This document shows, piece after piece, positions 13,776 through 21,913 of a stretch of 39,633 nt of DNA. The notes under the pieces were generated by a model that was not told the origin of the DNA, made no database searches, and saw nothing but the letters and a program-made list of their open reading frames with translations. A program made the position numbers and the translations under genes. This stretch comes from Myxococcales bacterium (GTDB lineage: Bacteria; Myxococcota_A; Bradymonadia; UBA7976; UBA1532): NCBI GenBank assembly GCA_020633555.1, contig JACKDL010000046.1:1-39633 (forward strand). The letters are read 5' to 3'. The stretch's first letter is position 1, and each line of letters begins with the position of its first letter.

Positions 13776-15605
13776 ATGGCCCACCGCTCCATCCCCGCTT
13801 TGTTCCGCGAGCAGGTCACCAAGCTCGGCGCTCGCCCCATGGTGTACGGCAAGCGGGACCGCCACTGGCGGCCGCTGACCTGGCAGCAGATGGGGGCGCG
13901 GGTCAGGCTTGCGGCCGCCGGGCTGGTGGCCCTGGGGGTCGAGCCGGGGGATCGCGTGGCCATCCTGGCCGCCTCGGGCCCCGAGTGGGTGTTGGCGGAT
14001 CTGGCCTCCCTCAGCGCGGGCGCGGTGGACGCGCCCATCTACGAGACCACCCCGACGTGGGGCGTGGAGTGGATCCTGCGCGACTGCGAGGCCCGGGTGG
14101 TGTTCGTGGACACCGCCGAGCAGCTCACCAAGGTGCTCGAGGCCCGCCCGCGGCTGCAGCGGCTGGAGTGCATCGTCTACCTGGACGAGCGCCTGCAACC
14201 CCAGCCGGTGAAGGGGCTGCGGCTGCTCAGCCTGCTGGCCCTGGAGGAGCTCGGCGAGGCGGGGGACGAGGCGCTGGCCGCCGAGGTGGACGGGCGCATC
14301 GACGCGCTCGTGCCGAGCGATCTGCTGACGCTCATCTACACCTCGGGCACCACGGGCGAGCCGAAGGGGGTGATGATCTCCCACGGCAACATGCTGGCCA
14401 ACTGCGAGGCCACCGCGCGGGCCGTGTCGGTGCGCCCCGACGACGTCCTGTTGAGCTTCCTCCCGCTGAGCCACGCTTTCGAGCGCATGGCGGCCTATTA
14501 CATGGCCAGCCTGTTCAGCGGGGCCACCATCTACTTCTCGCGCAGCATGGCGCGGCTGTTCAGCGACATGGCCGACGTGCGGCCCACTCTCATGACCGGC
14601 GTGCCGCGGGTGTACGAGAAGATCCACGCGCGCTTCATGGCCAACCGGGCGCGATCGGGGCGGGTGCAGCGGGGGGTCATCGACTTCGCGCTGTACGTGG
14701 GGCGGCGGGTCAGCCGGCTGCAGCAAGAGGGAAAGCCCGTCGGCCGGCTGCTCCAGGGGCAGTACCGGCTGGTGCAGGAGCAGGTGTTCGAGGGTCTGCT
14801 GGCTCGGCTGGGGGGGCGCTTGCGCTTCATGGTCAGCGGCGGGGCCCCGCTGTCGGCCGAGGTGGCCGAGTTCTTCCATGCGGCGGGGATCCTCATTCTT
14901 GAGGGCTACGGGCTGAGCGAGACGTCGCCGGTCATCGCGGTGAACCGGGTGGAGGCTTACCGCTTCGGCACGGTGGGGCGCCCGCTGGACAACGTGCGGG
15001 TGCGGCTGGCGCCCGACGGCGAGATCCTGGTGAAGGGCCCCAGCGTGATGCAGGGCTACCTGAACCTGCCCGAAGAGACCGCCGCGATGATCGACGACCA
15101 GGGCTGGCTGCGCACCGGCGACATCGGCGCCCTGGACGACGACGGCTTTCTGCGCATCACCGATCGCAAGAAGGACCTGTTCAAGACCGCCAGCGGCAAG
15201 TACGTGGCCCCGCAGCACCTGGAGGGGCTGCTGACGGCCTCGCCGCTCATCGAGCAGGCCTGCGTGGTGGGCGACCGGCGGCCCTACTGCACGGCGCTGC
15301 TGGTGCCCGCGTTCCAGACCCTGCAGGCCTGGTGCGCCGAAGAGGGCGTGGCCGCGCGCACGCCCCGCGAGCTCGTGGCCGAGCCGCGGGTGCGCAAACG
15401 CCTCACCGAGGAGGTGGAGCGCATCAACGCTGGCCTGGGGCGCCACGAGACCATCAAGCAGTTCACGCTGCTGCCCGATCGCTTCACCGAAGAGAGCCGG
15501 CTGCTGACCCCGTCGCACAAGGTCCGCCGCGAAGCGGTGCTGGCCCACTACGCGCGCGAGGTCGAGGCGCTGTACAGCGAACCGCGCCGGGGACACTGGG
15601 GCTGA
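13776..15605 (+). CDS. Long-chain acyl-CoA synthetase (AMP-forming), 609 aa
   Basis: Activates fatty acids to acyl-CoA through an acyl-adenylate, at the cytoplasmic face of the membrane. ANL-superfamily motifs are intact: P-loop YTSGTTGEPKG (~188-198), GYGLSETSP (~376), RTGDIG (~447), DRKKDLFKTASGKYVAP (~463), including the motif Lys region. Length and the C-terminal half match the FadD15/LACS branch rather than E. coli FadD. The open frame runs back to 13587, but MAHRSIPALF is the usual N-terminus and fits the promoter at 13708. The ribosome site is weak (AAAGG close to the ATG). Together with the acyl-CoA dehydrogenase nearby it suggests fatty-acid use, though the two genes are not in one operon. 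Confidence 0.93.
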   Translation: MAHRSIPALFREQVTKLGARPMVYGKRDRHWRPLTWQQMGARVRLAAAGLVALGVEPGDRVAILAASGPEWVLADLASLSAGAVDAPIYETTPTWGVEWILRDCEARVVFVDTAEQLTKVLEARPRLQRLECIVYLDERLQPQPVKGLRLLSLLALEELGEAGDEALAAEVDGRIDALVPSDLLTLIYTSGTTGEPKGVMISHGNMLANCEATARAVSVRPDDVLLSFLPLSHAFERMAAYYMASLFSGATIYFSRSMARLFSDMADVRPTLMTGVPRVYEKIHARFMANRARSGRVQRGVIDFALYVGRRVSRLQQEGKPVGRLLQGQYRLVQEQVFEGLLARLGGRLRFMVSGGAPLSAEVAEFFHAAGILILEGYGLSETSPVIAVNRVEAYRFGTVGRPLDNVRVRLAPDGEILVKGPSVMQGYLNLPEETAAMIDDQGWLRTGDIGALDDDGFLRITDRKKDLFKTASGKYVAPQHLEGLLTASPLIEQACVVGDRRPYCTALLVPAFQTLQAWCAEEGVAARTPRELVAEPRVRKRLTEEVERINAGLGRHETIKQFTLLPDRFTEESRLLTPSHKVRREAVLAHYAREVEALYSEPRRGHWG

Positions 15606-15685
15606 GGGACGGCGCCCGTTGGTTGTGCGCGGGCGGACGCGCTGATAGCCTCGACCGGTCGTGAATCCGGAGTGAATCAGCCGCC

Positions 15686-16168
15686 TTGCAGTACGAACGT
15701 TCCGCCGGGATCATCCCCTTTCGCCGGGTCGAGGGCCGCATCGAGTTCTTGCTGGTGCACAGTATCCTGGTGCGCAACCCCGACGCCGCCTGGGAGTTCC
15801 CGAAGGGGAGCATCGAGGACGGCGAGACCGAGGAAGGCGCGGCCCTGCGTGAGATCGGCGAAGAGGCGCACATCAGCCAGGTGACGCTGCTGCCCGACTT
15901 CCGCGACGAGGTGCACTACACCTACCGGCGCCATGGGCGCCCCATCGACAAGACCATCGTCTTCTTCGTGGGCGAGGTCGGCGACTGGAGCGGGATCCCC
16001 AGCGACGCCCCGACCCGCGAGCACGGCCCTCACCCGCACGAGGGCGTGTGGTTCGTGTGGGGCGATGAGCGCGACACCCACCGCCGCCTGTTCCACCCGG
16101 GCATGCGCGAGCTGCTCACCCGGGCCAGCTACTTTCTGCAGGCACACGACCGCATCCACGGCGGTTGA
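15686..16168 (+). CDS. Nudix hydrolase, 160 aa
   Basis: A small pyrophosphohydrolase related to the diadenosine-polyphosphate/MutT group. It starts MQYERSAGIIPFRR, with the typical ASAGxIxFR-like first strand. The Nudix box is at residues ~40-62: FPKG, then GSIEDGE, ALREIGEEAHI. It follows GX5EX7REUXEEXGU except that His replaces the last Gly. The metal-binding REIGEE is intact. The start is TTG 15686; no ATG or GTG is in frame after the upstream stop at 15662, and GGAGTGA lies ~10-15 bases before it. It follows the acyl-CoA synthetase by 80 bases. The substrate cannot be predicted. Confidence 0.85.
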   Translation: MQYERSAGIIPFRRVEGRIEFLLVHSILVRNPDAAWEFPKGSIEDGETEEGAALREIGEEAHISQVTLLPDFRDEVHYTYRRHGRPIDKTIVFFVGEVGDWSGIPSDAPTREHGPHPHEGVWFVWGDERDTHRRLFHPGMRELLTRASYFLQAHDRIHGG

Positions 16169-16251
16169 GTCGGCGCCGGTGTGACTCCGGGCCGCCTGGC
16201 CGGTCCGGTCCCTTCGACGGGCGTGCGGCCCACGCAGACGAGGAGAGAACG

Positions 16252-16941
16252 ATGACGAGTCGATGGTGGCTGGCGGCGCTGGGCGCGCTGGGGCTGCTGC
16301 TGGCGTCCCCGGCCGGAGCGCAGCCGGGGAAGGGCAAGGGCCACGGCAAGGGACGTCCCGAGCACGCTGGGCAGAAGGGCAAGCCGGAGCACGCTGGGCA
16401 GAAGGGGCGGCCCGAGCACGCCGGCAAGCCGGACGGCGCCGGCAAGGCAGAGGGCGGCGACGAGGACGGCGAGGCCGACGAGGGCCCCGGCAAGGGGAAG
16501 GCCCAAGGCAAGCACGGCGAGGATCACGGCAAGGCCGGCGAGGCCCACGGCAAGGCCGGCGAAGTTCACGGCAAGGCCGGCGAAGTTCACGGCAAGGCCG
16601 GCGAAGAACACGGCAAGGCCGGCGAAGATCACGGCAAGGCCGGCGAAGAACACGGCAAGGCCGGCGAAGATCACGGCAAGGCCGGCGAAGATCACGGCAA
16701 GGCCGGCGAGGATCACGGCAAGGCCGGCGAGGATCACGGCAAGATCAAGGCGAAGGGTGGCGCGCAGCGCGGCGCCGACGAGGCCCGCAAGCACGCCCGG
16801 CGCATGGCCAAGATCGAGAAGCTGGAGGCCATCGCCAAGGCGAAGGACAACGCCAGGCTGGCCGAGACGGCGGCGAAGGCCCGGGCGCGCGAGTTGGCAC
16901 GCCACCAGAAGGCCAAGGCCCGGATTCAGGGGGGCAAGTGA
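16252..16941 (+). CDS. Secreted HGKAGE-repeat protein, 229 aa
   Basis: Not a recognised family. MTSRWWLAALGALGLLLAS followed by AGAQ is a clear Sec signal peptide with cleavage after AGA. The mature part is highly charged and disordered-looking: Lys/Gly/His-rich PEHAGQKG units, then ten heptads HGKAGE[DEAV] with His at every seventh position, then an Ala/Arg/Lys-rich helix (~170-229). Regular His and Asp/Glu spacing could bind divalent metal or polyanions; this is inference. ATG 16252 is fixed by AGGAG 6 bases upstream and by the signal peptide; the in-frame extension to 16165 is ignored. Its stop overlaps the start of the next gene (TGATG), so the two are translationally coupled. Confidence 0.8.
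   Translation: MTSRWWLAALGALGLLLASPAGAQPGKGKGHGKGRPEHAGQKGKPEHAGQKGRPEHAGKPDGAGKAEGGDEDGEADEGPGKGKAQGKHGEDHGKAGEAHGKAGEVHGKAGEVHGKAGEEHGKAGEDHGKAGEEHGKAGEDHGKAGEDHGKAGEDHGKAGEDHGKIKAKGGAQRGADEARKHARRMAKIEKLEAIAKAKDNARLAETAAKARARELARHQKAKARIQGGK
16525..16743 (+). repeat. 21-bp tandem repeat, ten full copies plus a partial
   Basis: The unit is CACGGCAAGGCCGGCGA plus four variable bases, in frame, coding for HGKAGE and one changing residue (A, V, V, E, D, E, D, D, D, D). The last four copies encode the same heptad, which suggests recent slippage or recombination. Confidence 0.95.
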
Positions 16942-17213
16942 TGCGGCATCGCGACGGACTGTGGGTGGCTGCGCTGGCCTTCGGGCTGTGGGCGTGCGGC
17001 GACAAGGGTGGCCCGGCGCAGCCGGCGGCGGCGGGCGCCAGCGCCCCCGCGAGCGCGACCCCCAGCGCGGCCATGGAAGCCGCCCCGGGCGCGCCGGCGA
17101 GCGCTGCCTTGAGCCCGGCCGAGGTGCAGGCGGCGAAGGACAGCATCACCGCCGACAACGCCGAGGCCGAGGCCGAGAAGCTCCTGGCCGAGATCGAAGC
17201 GGACGACGAGTAG
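16941..17213 (+). CDS. Small Ala-rich lipoprotein, 90 aa
   Basis: Function unknown. MRHRDGLWVAALAFGLWAC is a lipoprotein signal with lipobox LWAC (Cys19). It is followed by GDKGG, an Ala/Pro-rich flexible stretch (to ~55), and an acidic helix SPAEVQAAKDSITADNAEAE to the end. It overlaps the HGKAGE-repeat gene by one base (TGATG), implying co-expression, and the acidic tail could pair with the basic repeat protein. That partnership is inferred from context only. Confidence 0.75.
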   Translation: MRHRDGLWVAALAFGLWACGDKGGPAQPAAAGASAPASATPSAAMEAAPGAPASAALSPAEVQAAKDSITADNAEAEAEKLLAEIEADDE

Positions 17214-17221
17214 GCCGCGCC

Positions 17222-18109
17222 TCAGGCCGTGGGGTGGCCCTCGCTGACGAAGCGGCCGCCCCGCAGCACCACCCGGTTGCGCCCCGCTCCCGGTGGATCG
17301 AAGGCCTCGTCGCCGGGCAGCGTCAGGTGCAGCTCACCCGCCACCCACAGCGGCTGCGGCTGAATGGCCGGTGGCACCGTGCCGGCGCCCAGTTCGAGCG
17401 CGGCGTCTACGTCGGCGCAGGTTCGCAGGGACAGGAGCTGTCGCAAGGTGGGGGGCGCGAGCTGGATCTCGCCGGCCTCGTAGGCGTGCAGCGCGGCCCG
17501 TGGGCCGAGCCAGGCGCTGGCCACCGTCTCGCGGGCGTCATGGGCGCCCGTCTGGCCCGCCGGCGCCCGGGCGGTGAAGAACCAGGTGTCGTAGCGGCGC
17601 TTCTCGATGGGTGGGGTGATCCAGTGGCTGTTGCGCCGCAGGGCGCTGAGCCGCAGCCGCAGGTCCAGGGCTTCCAGCATGTCGCCCAGGTTGGCCTCGC
17701 CGGCGTTCATGCGCGCCCGCCAGGGGGCCAGGGCCGCGATCGCGGCCGGATCCTCCACGCCGGGCAGCAGGTTGGCCTCCTCGAAGGTTTCGCGGGCGGC
17801 GGCCACGAAGAAGGCCAACGCCCGCGCCGGATCCTCGGGCAGCCCCAGGCGGTCGGCGGCCTGGCCGGCCGTCAGGTCCACCCGGGCCAGCACCCGCGGA
17901 TCGGCGTCGGCGGGCTCCACCCGGCCGCCGGGGAAGACCATGGCGTCGGCCATGAACTTCGCCCGCCCGCTGCGGCGGACCATGAAGATCTCGAAGGGGT
18001 CGGGCCCTGGGGCCGGCCGCAGCAGCAGGATGGCGGCGGCGTCGCGAACGGGCGGGCCTTCACTCACGGGGGCGGCCCCGCTCAAAGTGGGATGCCCCGG
18101 CGCACACAC
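17222..18109 (-). CDS. Nudix hydrolase of the NUDT19-like type, 295 aa
   Basis: A predicted CoA- or nucleotide-pyrophosphate hydrolase. Strand and box elements: RDAAAILLLR, MVRRSGRAKFMADAMVFPGGRVE, then after an insertion of ~40 residues FFVAAARETFEEANLL. The two halves of the Nudix box are split by this insertion, as in NUDT19/RP2p and related bacterial proteins. The REtfEE metal ligands are kept. C-terminal WFFTARAP and the helix APPTLRQLLSL fit that family. GTG 18109 has GAGG 4 bases upstream and overlaps the end of the UbiB-like gene by 28 bases; GTG 18067 is a possible shorter start without overlap. It is the last gene of the 21795-17222 unit. Confidence 0.85.
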   Translation of the reverse strand: MCAPGHPTLSGAAPVSEGPPVRDAAAILLLRPAPGPDPFEIFMVRRSGRAKFMADAMVFPGGRVEPADADPRVLARVDLTAGQAADRLGLPEDPARALAFFVAAARETFEEANLLPGVEDPAAIAALAPWRARMNAGEANLGDMLEALDLRLRLSALRRNSHWITPPIEKRRYDTWFFTARAPAGQTGAHDARETVASAWLGPRAALHAYEAGEIQLAPPTLRQLLSLRTCADVDAALELGAGTVPPAIQPQPLWVAGELHLTLPGDEAFDPPGAGRNRVVLRGGRFVSEGHPTA

Positions 18110-19428
18110 GCGGCCTCGGCCATGTGCCGCAGGTTCAGGCGGGCGCCCGAGCGGGCCATGATGCCCTTCACCCCCAGCAGCACCCGGTAGTACAGGAGCA
18201 TCTCGGGGGGTGGCACCAGCTTCACCATCTCGAGGTGCTGGCGCACGTACTGGCGGGTCTTGGCGTGCACCTGCCAGTCGCCGAAGTCGAACTCGGCGTC
18301 CTCGCGCAGGGGGGCCAGGATCAGGTCCAGGTAGTCCAGCAGCACCTGCCCGTCGGGCATGGTCATGCCGGGCTTGCCGTAGCCCTGCTCGGTGAACACC
18401 CGGCGGATGCCCTCGCCATCGCGGCGCCAGTACACGGTGAGCAGCTTCAGCACCGAGTCGGGCCAGCGCGGGGCGTACTGGCGCACGCAGCCAAAGTCCA
18501 GCAGCACCACGTTGTCGTCGCCGTCGAGCATGAAGTTGCCCGGGTGGGGATCGGCGTGGAGCACCGCGTGGTCGTGGTACAGGTGCACGAACAGGGCGAT
18601 GAAGCGCTCGGCGACGGCGTCTCGGCGCGACGCCGGCAGGGCGGCCATGGCGTCGTCCAGCTTCTGGCCCTCGATGAACTCCATCACCAGCAGGCTGCGG
18701 CGCGAGAGCGCCATGACGGGCGCGGGCACCCGCACGCCCGGGAAGTCTGCGAGCAGGTCGTGGAAGCGCTGGAGGTTGCGGGCCTCGGCCTCGTAGTCGG
18801 CCTCGCTGAGGATGGCGTTGCGGGCCTCGGCCACGATGCTCTCGGCGCGCTCGCGGGTCATGAGCACCCGGCCCACCTTCAGCAGGCTGGCCAGGTTCTT
18901 CAGGTCGCTCTCCAGGCTGGCCTCGATGCCGGGGTACTGCACCTTCACGGCCACCGCCCGGCCGTCGGGCAGGGTGGCGCGGTGCACCTGACCGATGCTC
19001 GCGGAGCCGATGGGCTCGGGGTCGAAGAACTTGAACACGGCGTCGATGGGCCGATCCAGCGCGGCCTCGACGACCTGCGCCACCGTCACGTAGTCCATGG
19101 GCGGCGCGTCGTGCTGCAGGGTGGCGAGCATGTCGGCGAACTCGGGCGCCACCAGATCAGGATCGGCGCTGAGCATCTGGCCGACCTTCATGGCCGCGCC
19201 CTTCATCTCGCCCATCACCTGCACGATGTGCTTGGCGTTGCGCAGGGCGGCGTCGGCCATGGCCTCGAGCTGCTCGCCCTCGTCGTCGGACTTCTTGCGG
19301 CCGAGCTGCGCCTTGATCATCGAGCCGGTGAACCGGGCCCCCAGCTTCCCCAGCTTGACCGCGCGGCCCAGCCGGCTGGTGTCGACCCGGCGCCCCTTCT
19401 CGCCGGCCAGCTCGTCCCACTTGCCCAT
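18082..19428 (-). CDS. ABC1/UbiB (ADCK) atypical kinase-like protein, 448 aa
   Basis: A protein-kinase-like ATPase of the UbiB/ADCK family, whose members support ubiquinone and other isoprenoid-lipid handling at the membrane. Hallmarks: KVGQ of the KxGQ motif (81-84) in EMKGAAMKVGQMLS; the Ala-rich ASIGQVHRATL in place of a glycine loop; AVKVQYPG with the catalytic Lys; HADPHPGNFML; LLDFGCVRQ. No C-terminal membrane helices like those of E. coli UbiB are seen, so it is closer to soluble ADCK3-like members. ATG 19428 follows the stop of the TDO-like gene by 3 bases, so it is certainly in the same transcript. The true substrate is unknown. Confidence 0.9.
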   Translation of the reverse strand: MGKWDELAGEKGRRVDTSRLGRAVKLGKLGARFTGSMIKAQLGRKKSDDEGEQLEAMADAALRNAKHIVQVMGEMKGAAMKVGQMLSADPDLVAPEFADMLATLQHDAPPMDYVTVAQVVEAALDRPIDAVFKFFDPEPIGSASIGQVHRATLPDGRAVAVKVQYPGIEASLESDLKNLASLLKVGRVLMTRERAESIVAEARNAILSEADYEAEARNLQRFHDLLADFPGVRVPAPVMALSRRSLLVMEFIEGQKLDDAMAALPASRRDAVAERFIALFVHLYHDHAVLHADPHPGNFMLDGDDNVVLLDFGCVRQYAPRWPDSVLKLLTVYWRRDGEGIRRVFTEQGYGKPGMTMPDGQVLLDYLDLILAPLREDAEFDFGDWQVHAKTRQYVRQHLEMVKLVPPPEMLLYYRVLLGVKGIMARSGARLNLRHMAEAACVRRGIPL

Positions 19429-19431
19429 CCG

Positions 19432-20133
19432 TCAGTGCGCTCCACCCGGGTCGTCGTCGGCGCCATCGAGGCTCGGGCCGGGCACGAAGTCGCGGAACAG
19501 CGCCTCGCGCACCAGCCACAGCTCGGGAAAGAAGACCTGCTTCACCCCATGTTCCAGCAGCTCGGCGGGCGCCCCCTTCAGCGACGGCGTCCGCCCCCCG
19601 ATGATGCGCCGGACCAGGGCAAGGTGGCGGTAGCGGAAGCGCTGGAAGCCCTCGTCGAAGTCCACCATGGCCTCGGTGAGGCCGTACAGGTCGGGGTGGG
19701 CGCTGGGATCGCGGTGCAGATCCAGCAGCTTCACCCCGCGACGCTTCAGCGCGGCCTTCAACGAGGCCCGCAGCGGCGGGGGGCACGCCAGCAGAGCGTT
19801 GAAGCCCGGCGACTCCTGGCCGCTGCCCCGCCCCAAGGCGGTGCGCACGGTGAAGTAGGCGCGGGGGCTCATGGCCTCGAGCACCCGCATCTGATCGCCC
19901 ATGAGCCCCATGAGCACGTGCACCCGCTGGAAGATCTCGCGGGCCTCGATGAGCCGGTCGGCGTCCAGCAGCGGGGGCACCCGGTCAAGCTCGGCCAGCG
20001 CGAGCTTCATCCAGAGCTCCTCGACCTGGTGGACCACCTGGAAGGCCAGCTCGTCGTGGCAGACCCGCTCGGTGGGCCCCTTCTGGAGGGCCAGCAGCTC
20101 TTCGGTGCGCAGGTAACGCTCGTACTCGGTCAC
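19432..20133 (-). CDS. Divergent tryptophan 2,3-dioxygenase-like heme protein, 233 aa
   Basis: Belongs to the all-helical TDO superfamily by its N-terminus (TEYERYLRTEELLALQ), CHDELAFQVVHQVEELWMK (His35, distal His position), SPRAYFTVRTALGRGSG and the end FFPELWLVR. RYRHLALVRRIIGG places His170 as the heme ligand. The residues that hold tryptophan in true TDO are changed: the SGFQSxQ(Y/F)R motif reads SGQESPGFN (Asn112 for Arg), and the GTGGSSG loop reads TPSLKGAP. At 233 residues it is also shorter than usual. A different substrate or a non-dioxygenase role (as in TDO-fold monooxygenases of secondary metabolism) is likely. GTG 20133 overlaps the YgfZ stop (GTGA). No kynureninase or formamidase gene is nearby. 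Confidence 0.75.
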   Translation of the reverse strand: MTEYERYLRTEELLALQKGPTERVCHDELAFQVVHQVEELWMKLALAELDRVPPLLDADRLIEAREIFQRVHVLMGLMGDQMRVLEAMSPRAYFTVRTALGRGSGQESPGFNALLACPPPLRASLKAALKRRGVKLLDLHRDPSAHPDLYGLTEAMVDFDEGFQRFRYRHLALVRRIIGGRTPSLKGAPAELLEHGVKQVFFPELWLVREALFRDFVPGPSLDGADDDPGGAH

Positions 20134-21134
20134 AGCGGGGGCTCCTGGATGATGTGGGCGGTGGCCTGTTCGACCTGGAAGGGGGCGGGGTCGTCGGCCA
20201 GGCTGCGCTTGATGAGCCCCAGGCCGATCCACTGGCCGTCGGGCAGCGCCACCGCCGAGGTCAGCAGGCCCGCAGGCTTGCCGTCGCGCAGCAGCGACGT
20301 GCCAACGGCGGCGGGGCCGCTGAGGGTGAGCCGGCGCAGGGCCCGCGCGGGCTTGCCCAGGGCCAGGGTGCGCTCGATGACCTCTTGCCCGGGGTAGCAG
20401 CCCTTGCCGTCGGTGATGCCGGCCATCCCGATCTCGAGGGGCGAGCCGTGGGGCCCGTACTCGTGGGGGTGGGCGGCGGCCCCGGCCAGCAGGCGGGCGG
20501 CCAGCAGCGTGTGGGCCCCGGTCTCCACGGCGCCGGCGCCGGTGAGCTGGGCGCGCACCGTCGCCCAGGCGGCGTCGTGGATCCAGGCGTCGTAGGTGTG
20601 CGGCCCCAGCCGGTCCGTGCGGGCCAGAACGCCCCACTCGTGGTGGGCCAGCGCCCCTTGCGGGGGCACGGGCCAGCCGATGGCAGCCAGGGCCTCGGGC
20701 GCCTTCGGACCCAGGATCGTTCGCCAGTGCCCGCCCTCGGCCGGCTCGAAGCAGATGGCCTCCCCGAAGTGGTAGCGGTCCAGCAGGGCCCGCAGGGGCT
20801 CCGCCTGGCCGGGGGCGCACAGGGCCAGCAGGTCGTCGTCGCCGCGGCGCAGCAGCCACGCGCCGGCCTCGACCCGCCCGCGGGCGTCCAGGAAGAAGGC
20901 CGGCGAGGCGCCGCCCACGGGCAGCGCGCTCACCTTCAGGGTGGTCAGCCGGTCCAGGTAGGCGACCGCGGCGGCGCCGTGCAGGTGCAGGTTCTCGTGC
21001 CGCAGCAGATCGGCGTGGGCCGCGCCTGCGCGGGCCGCTTGCAGCTCCCCGGCCGGGTCGCCGAAGTGCGCCACGTCGGCGCCGTCGGGCTGGGCGCCGT
21101 CGGCGGTGAGGGCCGCGAGGCGGTCGGTCAGCAT
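20130..21134 (-). CDS. ygfZ: YgfZ/GcvT-like folate-binding protein, 334 aa
   Basis: YgfZ-family (IBA57/CAF17) protein that helps build or repair Fe-S enzymes with a folate cofactor. It has the GcvT-like fold with the diagnostic KGCYxGQE motif, here DGKGCYPGQEVIERT near residue 243, containing the conserved Cys. Earlier, SPLEIGMAGITDGKG is also typical. The C-terminal barrel (GTSLLRDGKPAGLLTSA) is present. ATG 21134 has GGGAGA about 5 bases upstream. The stop overlaps the GTG of the TDO-like gene by four bases, and the upstream coiled-coil gene ends 10 bases before, so this is the second gene of a five-gene unit. Confidence 0.9.
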   Translation of the reverse strand: MLTDRLAALTADGAQPDGADVAHFGDPAGELQAARAGAAHADLLRHENLHLHGAAAVAYLDRLTTLKVSALPVGGASPAFFLDARGRVEAGAWLLRRGDDDLLALCAPGQAEPLRALLDRYHFGEAICFEPAEGGHWRTILGPKAPEALAAIGWPVPPQGALAHHEWGVLARTDRLGPHTYDAWIHDAAWATVRAQLTGAGAVETGAHTLLAARLLAGAAAHPHEYGPHGSPLEIGMAGITDGKGCYPGQEVIERTLALGKPARALRRLTLSGPAAVGTSLLRDGKPAGLLTSAVALPDGQWIGLGLIKRSLADDPAPFQVEQATAHIIQEPPL

Positions 21135-21144
21135 GGGATCTCCC

Positions 21145-21795
21145 TCAGGCCAGCGAGGGGCCGATCTCGAGGATCTCGGCGAGGGAGCGCCCGACGAAGT
21201 TGGCGGGGTTCATCTCGCGCAGGTAGTCGTGCAGGAACTGCCCGTCGTAGGTGACCACCACCGGCCGCTCGCCCACCCAGTGGGCGTCGCGCAGGTCATG
21301 GTCCTGGTAGATGGTGTCCAGCAGGTGGCGCAGCAGCGTGCCGCTCTTCTCCAGGTAGCTCTCGATGCGGGCGCGCTCGAGCTTCAGGGTCTCGAGCTCC
21401 TTGCCCAGGTCGTCCTGGCGCTGGCGCTCCTCCCACAGCTCGGTCTTCTTCTTCAGCAGGTTCGAGCCGTCCAGGGACTTGTCCACCCGGCGGAGCTGGA
21501 TGGCGGCGGTGCGCATGCGCCGGTAGACGCCCTCCAGCCGCTCCTGCTGGGGCGTGGTGTCCTGCACCAGCCGGCGGAACTTCTCGATGGCGTTGGCCAG
21601 CTCGCGGGGCACCTGGAGGAAGCCGTGGTCCACCAGCACCTTCAGCGCCGCCTCGTCCACGTGGGTGGCGGGGGCCCCCACGAACCGGGCGCTGGCGATG
21701 CCGTACAGGCCCGGCGCGCCGGTGGCCGCGTCCAGACACGTCCACAGCCGGGCCGCGTCCACAAACTCCGAAGGGGTGTTGAGTTCAAGCTCCAC
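21145..21795 (-). CDS. Coiled-coil protein of unknown function, 216 aa
   Basis: No family recognised. Residues 1-75 form a mixed domain (FVDAARLWTCLDAATG, ASARFVGAPATHVDEAA). Residues ~75-165 are charged and helical with heptad-like spacing (LLKKKTELWEERQRQDDLGK, LETLKLERARIESYLEKSG), strongly suggesting a coiled coil. The C-terminus (RPVVVTYDGQFLHDYLREMN) is compact. There is no signal peptide or membrane segment, so it is cytoplasmic. GTG 21795 is the only plausible start and its ribosome site is weak. It is first in the unit leading to YgfZ, the TDO-like protein, the UbiB-like protein and the Nudix protein, and is divergent from the nucleotide-sugar genes. Confidence 0.7.
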   Translation of the reverse strand: MELELNTPSEFVDAARLWTCLDAATGAPGLYGIASARFVGAPATHVDEAALKVLVDHGFLQVPRELANAIEKFRRLVQDTTPQQERLEGVYRRMRTAAIQLRRVDKSLDGSNLLKKKTELWEERQRQDDLGKELETLKLERARIESYLEKSGTLLRHLLDTIYQDHDLRDAHWVGERPVVVTYDGQFLHDYLREMNPANFVGRSLAEILEIGPSLA

Positions 21796-21913
21796 AGGGG
21801 CGCAGTCTGGTCGCCGCCCGGGGGGCCGTCAAGCGGGCCGGGCTGGGATGGCGCCGCGCCGCGCGGGGTCTGCATTGGGGCGCACGAGCGCGCCCGCGAG
21901 CAGGAGCGAGTTC

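Noticed and set aside
16525..16743. Tandem repeat considered as a CRISPR array
   Set aside because: 21-bp units are directly joined with no unique spacers and are in frame in a coding sequence.
16129..16905. Minus-strand open frame with LAVILAG/LAVIFAG hydrophobic heptads
   Set aside because: Complement of the HGKAGE 21-bp repeat. No ribosome site, and the sense frame has a signal peptide and SD.
19432..20859. 475-codon frame as a longer TDO-like protein
   Set aside because: The first ~240 codons are a shadow of ygfZ; the TDO-type N-terminus begins at GTG 20133.
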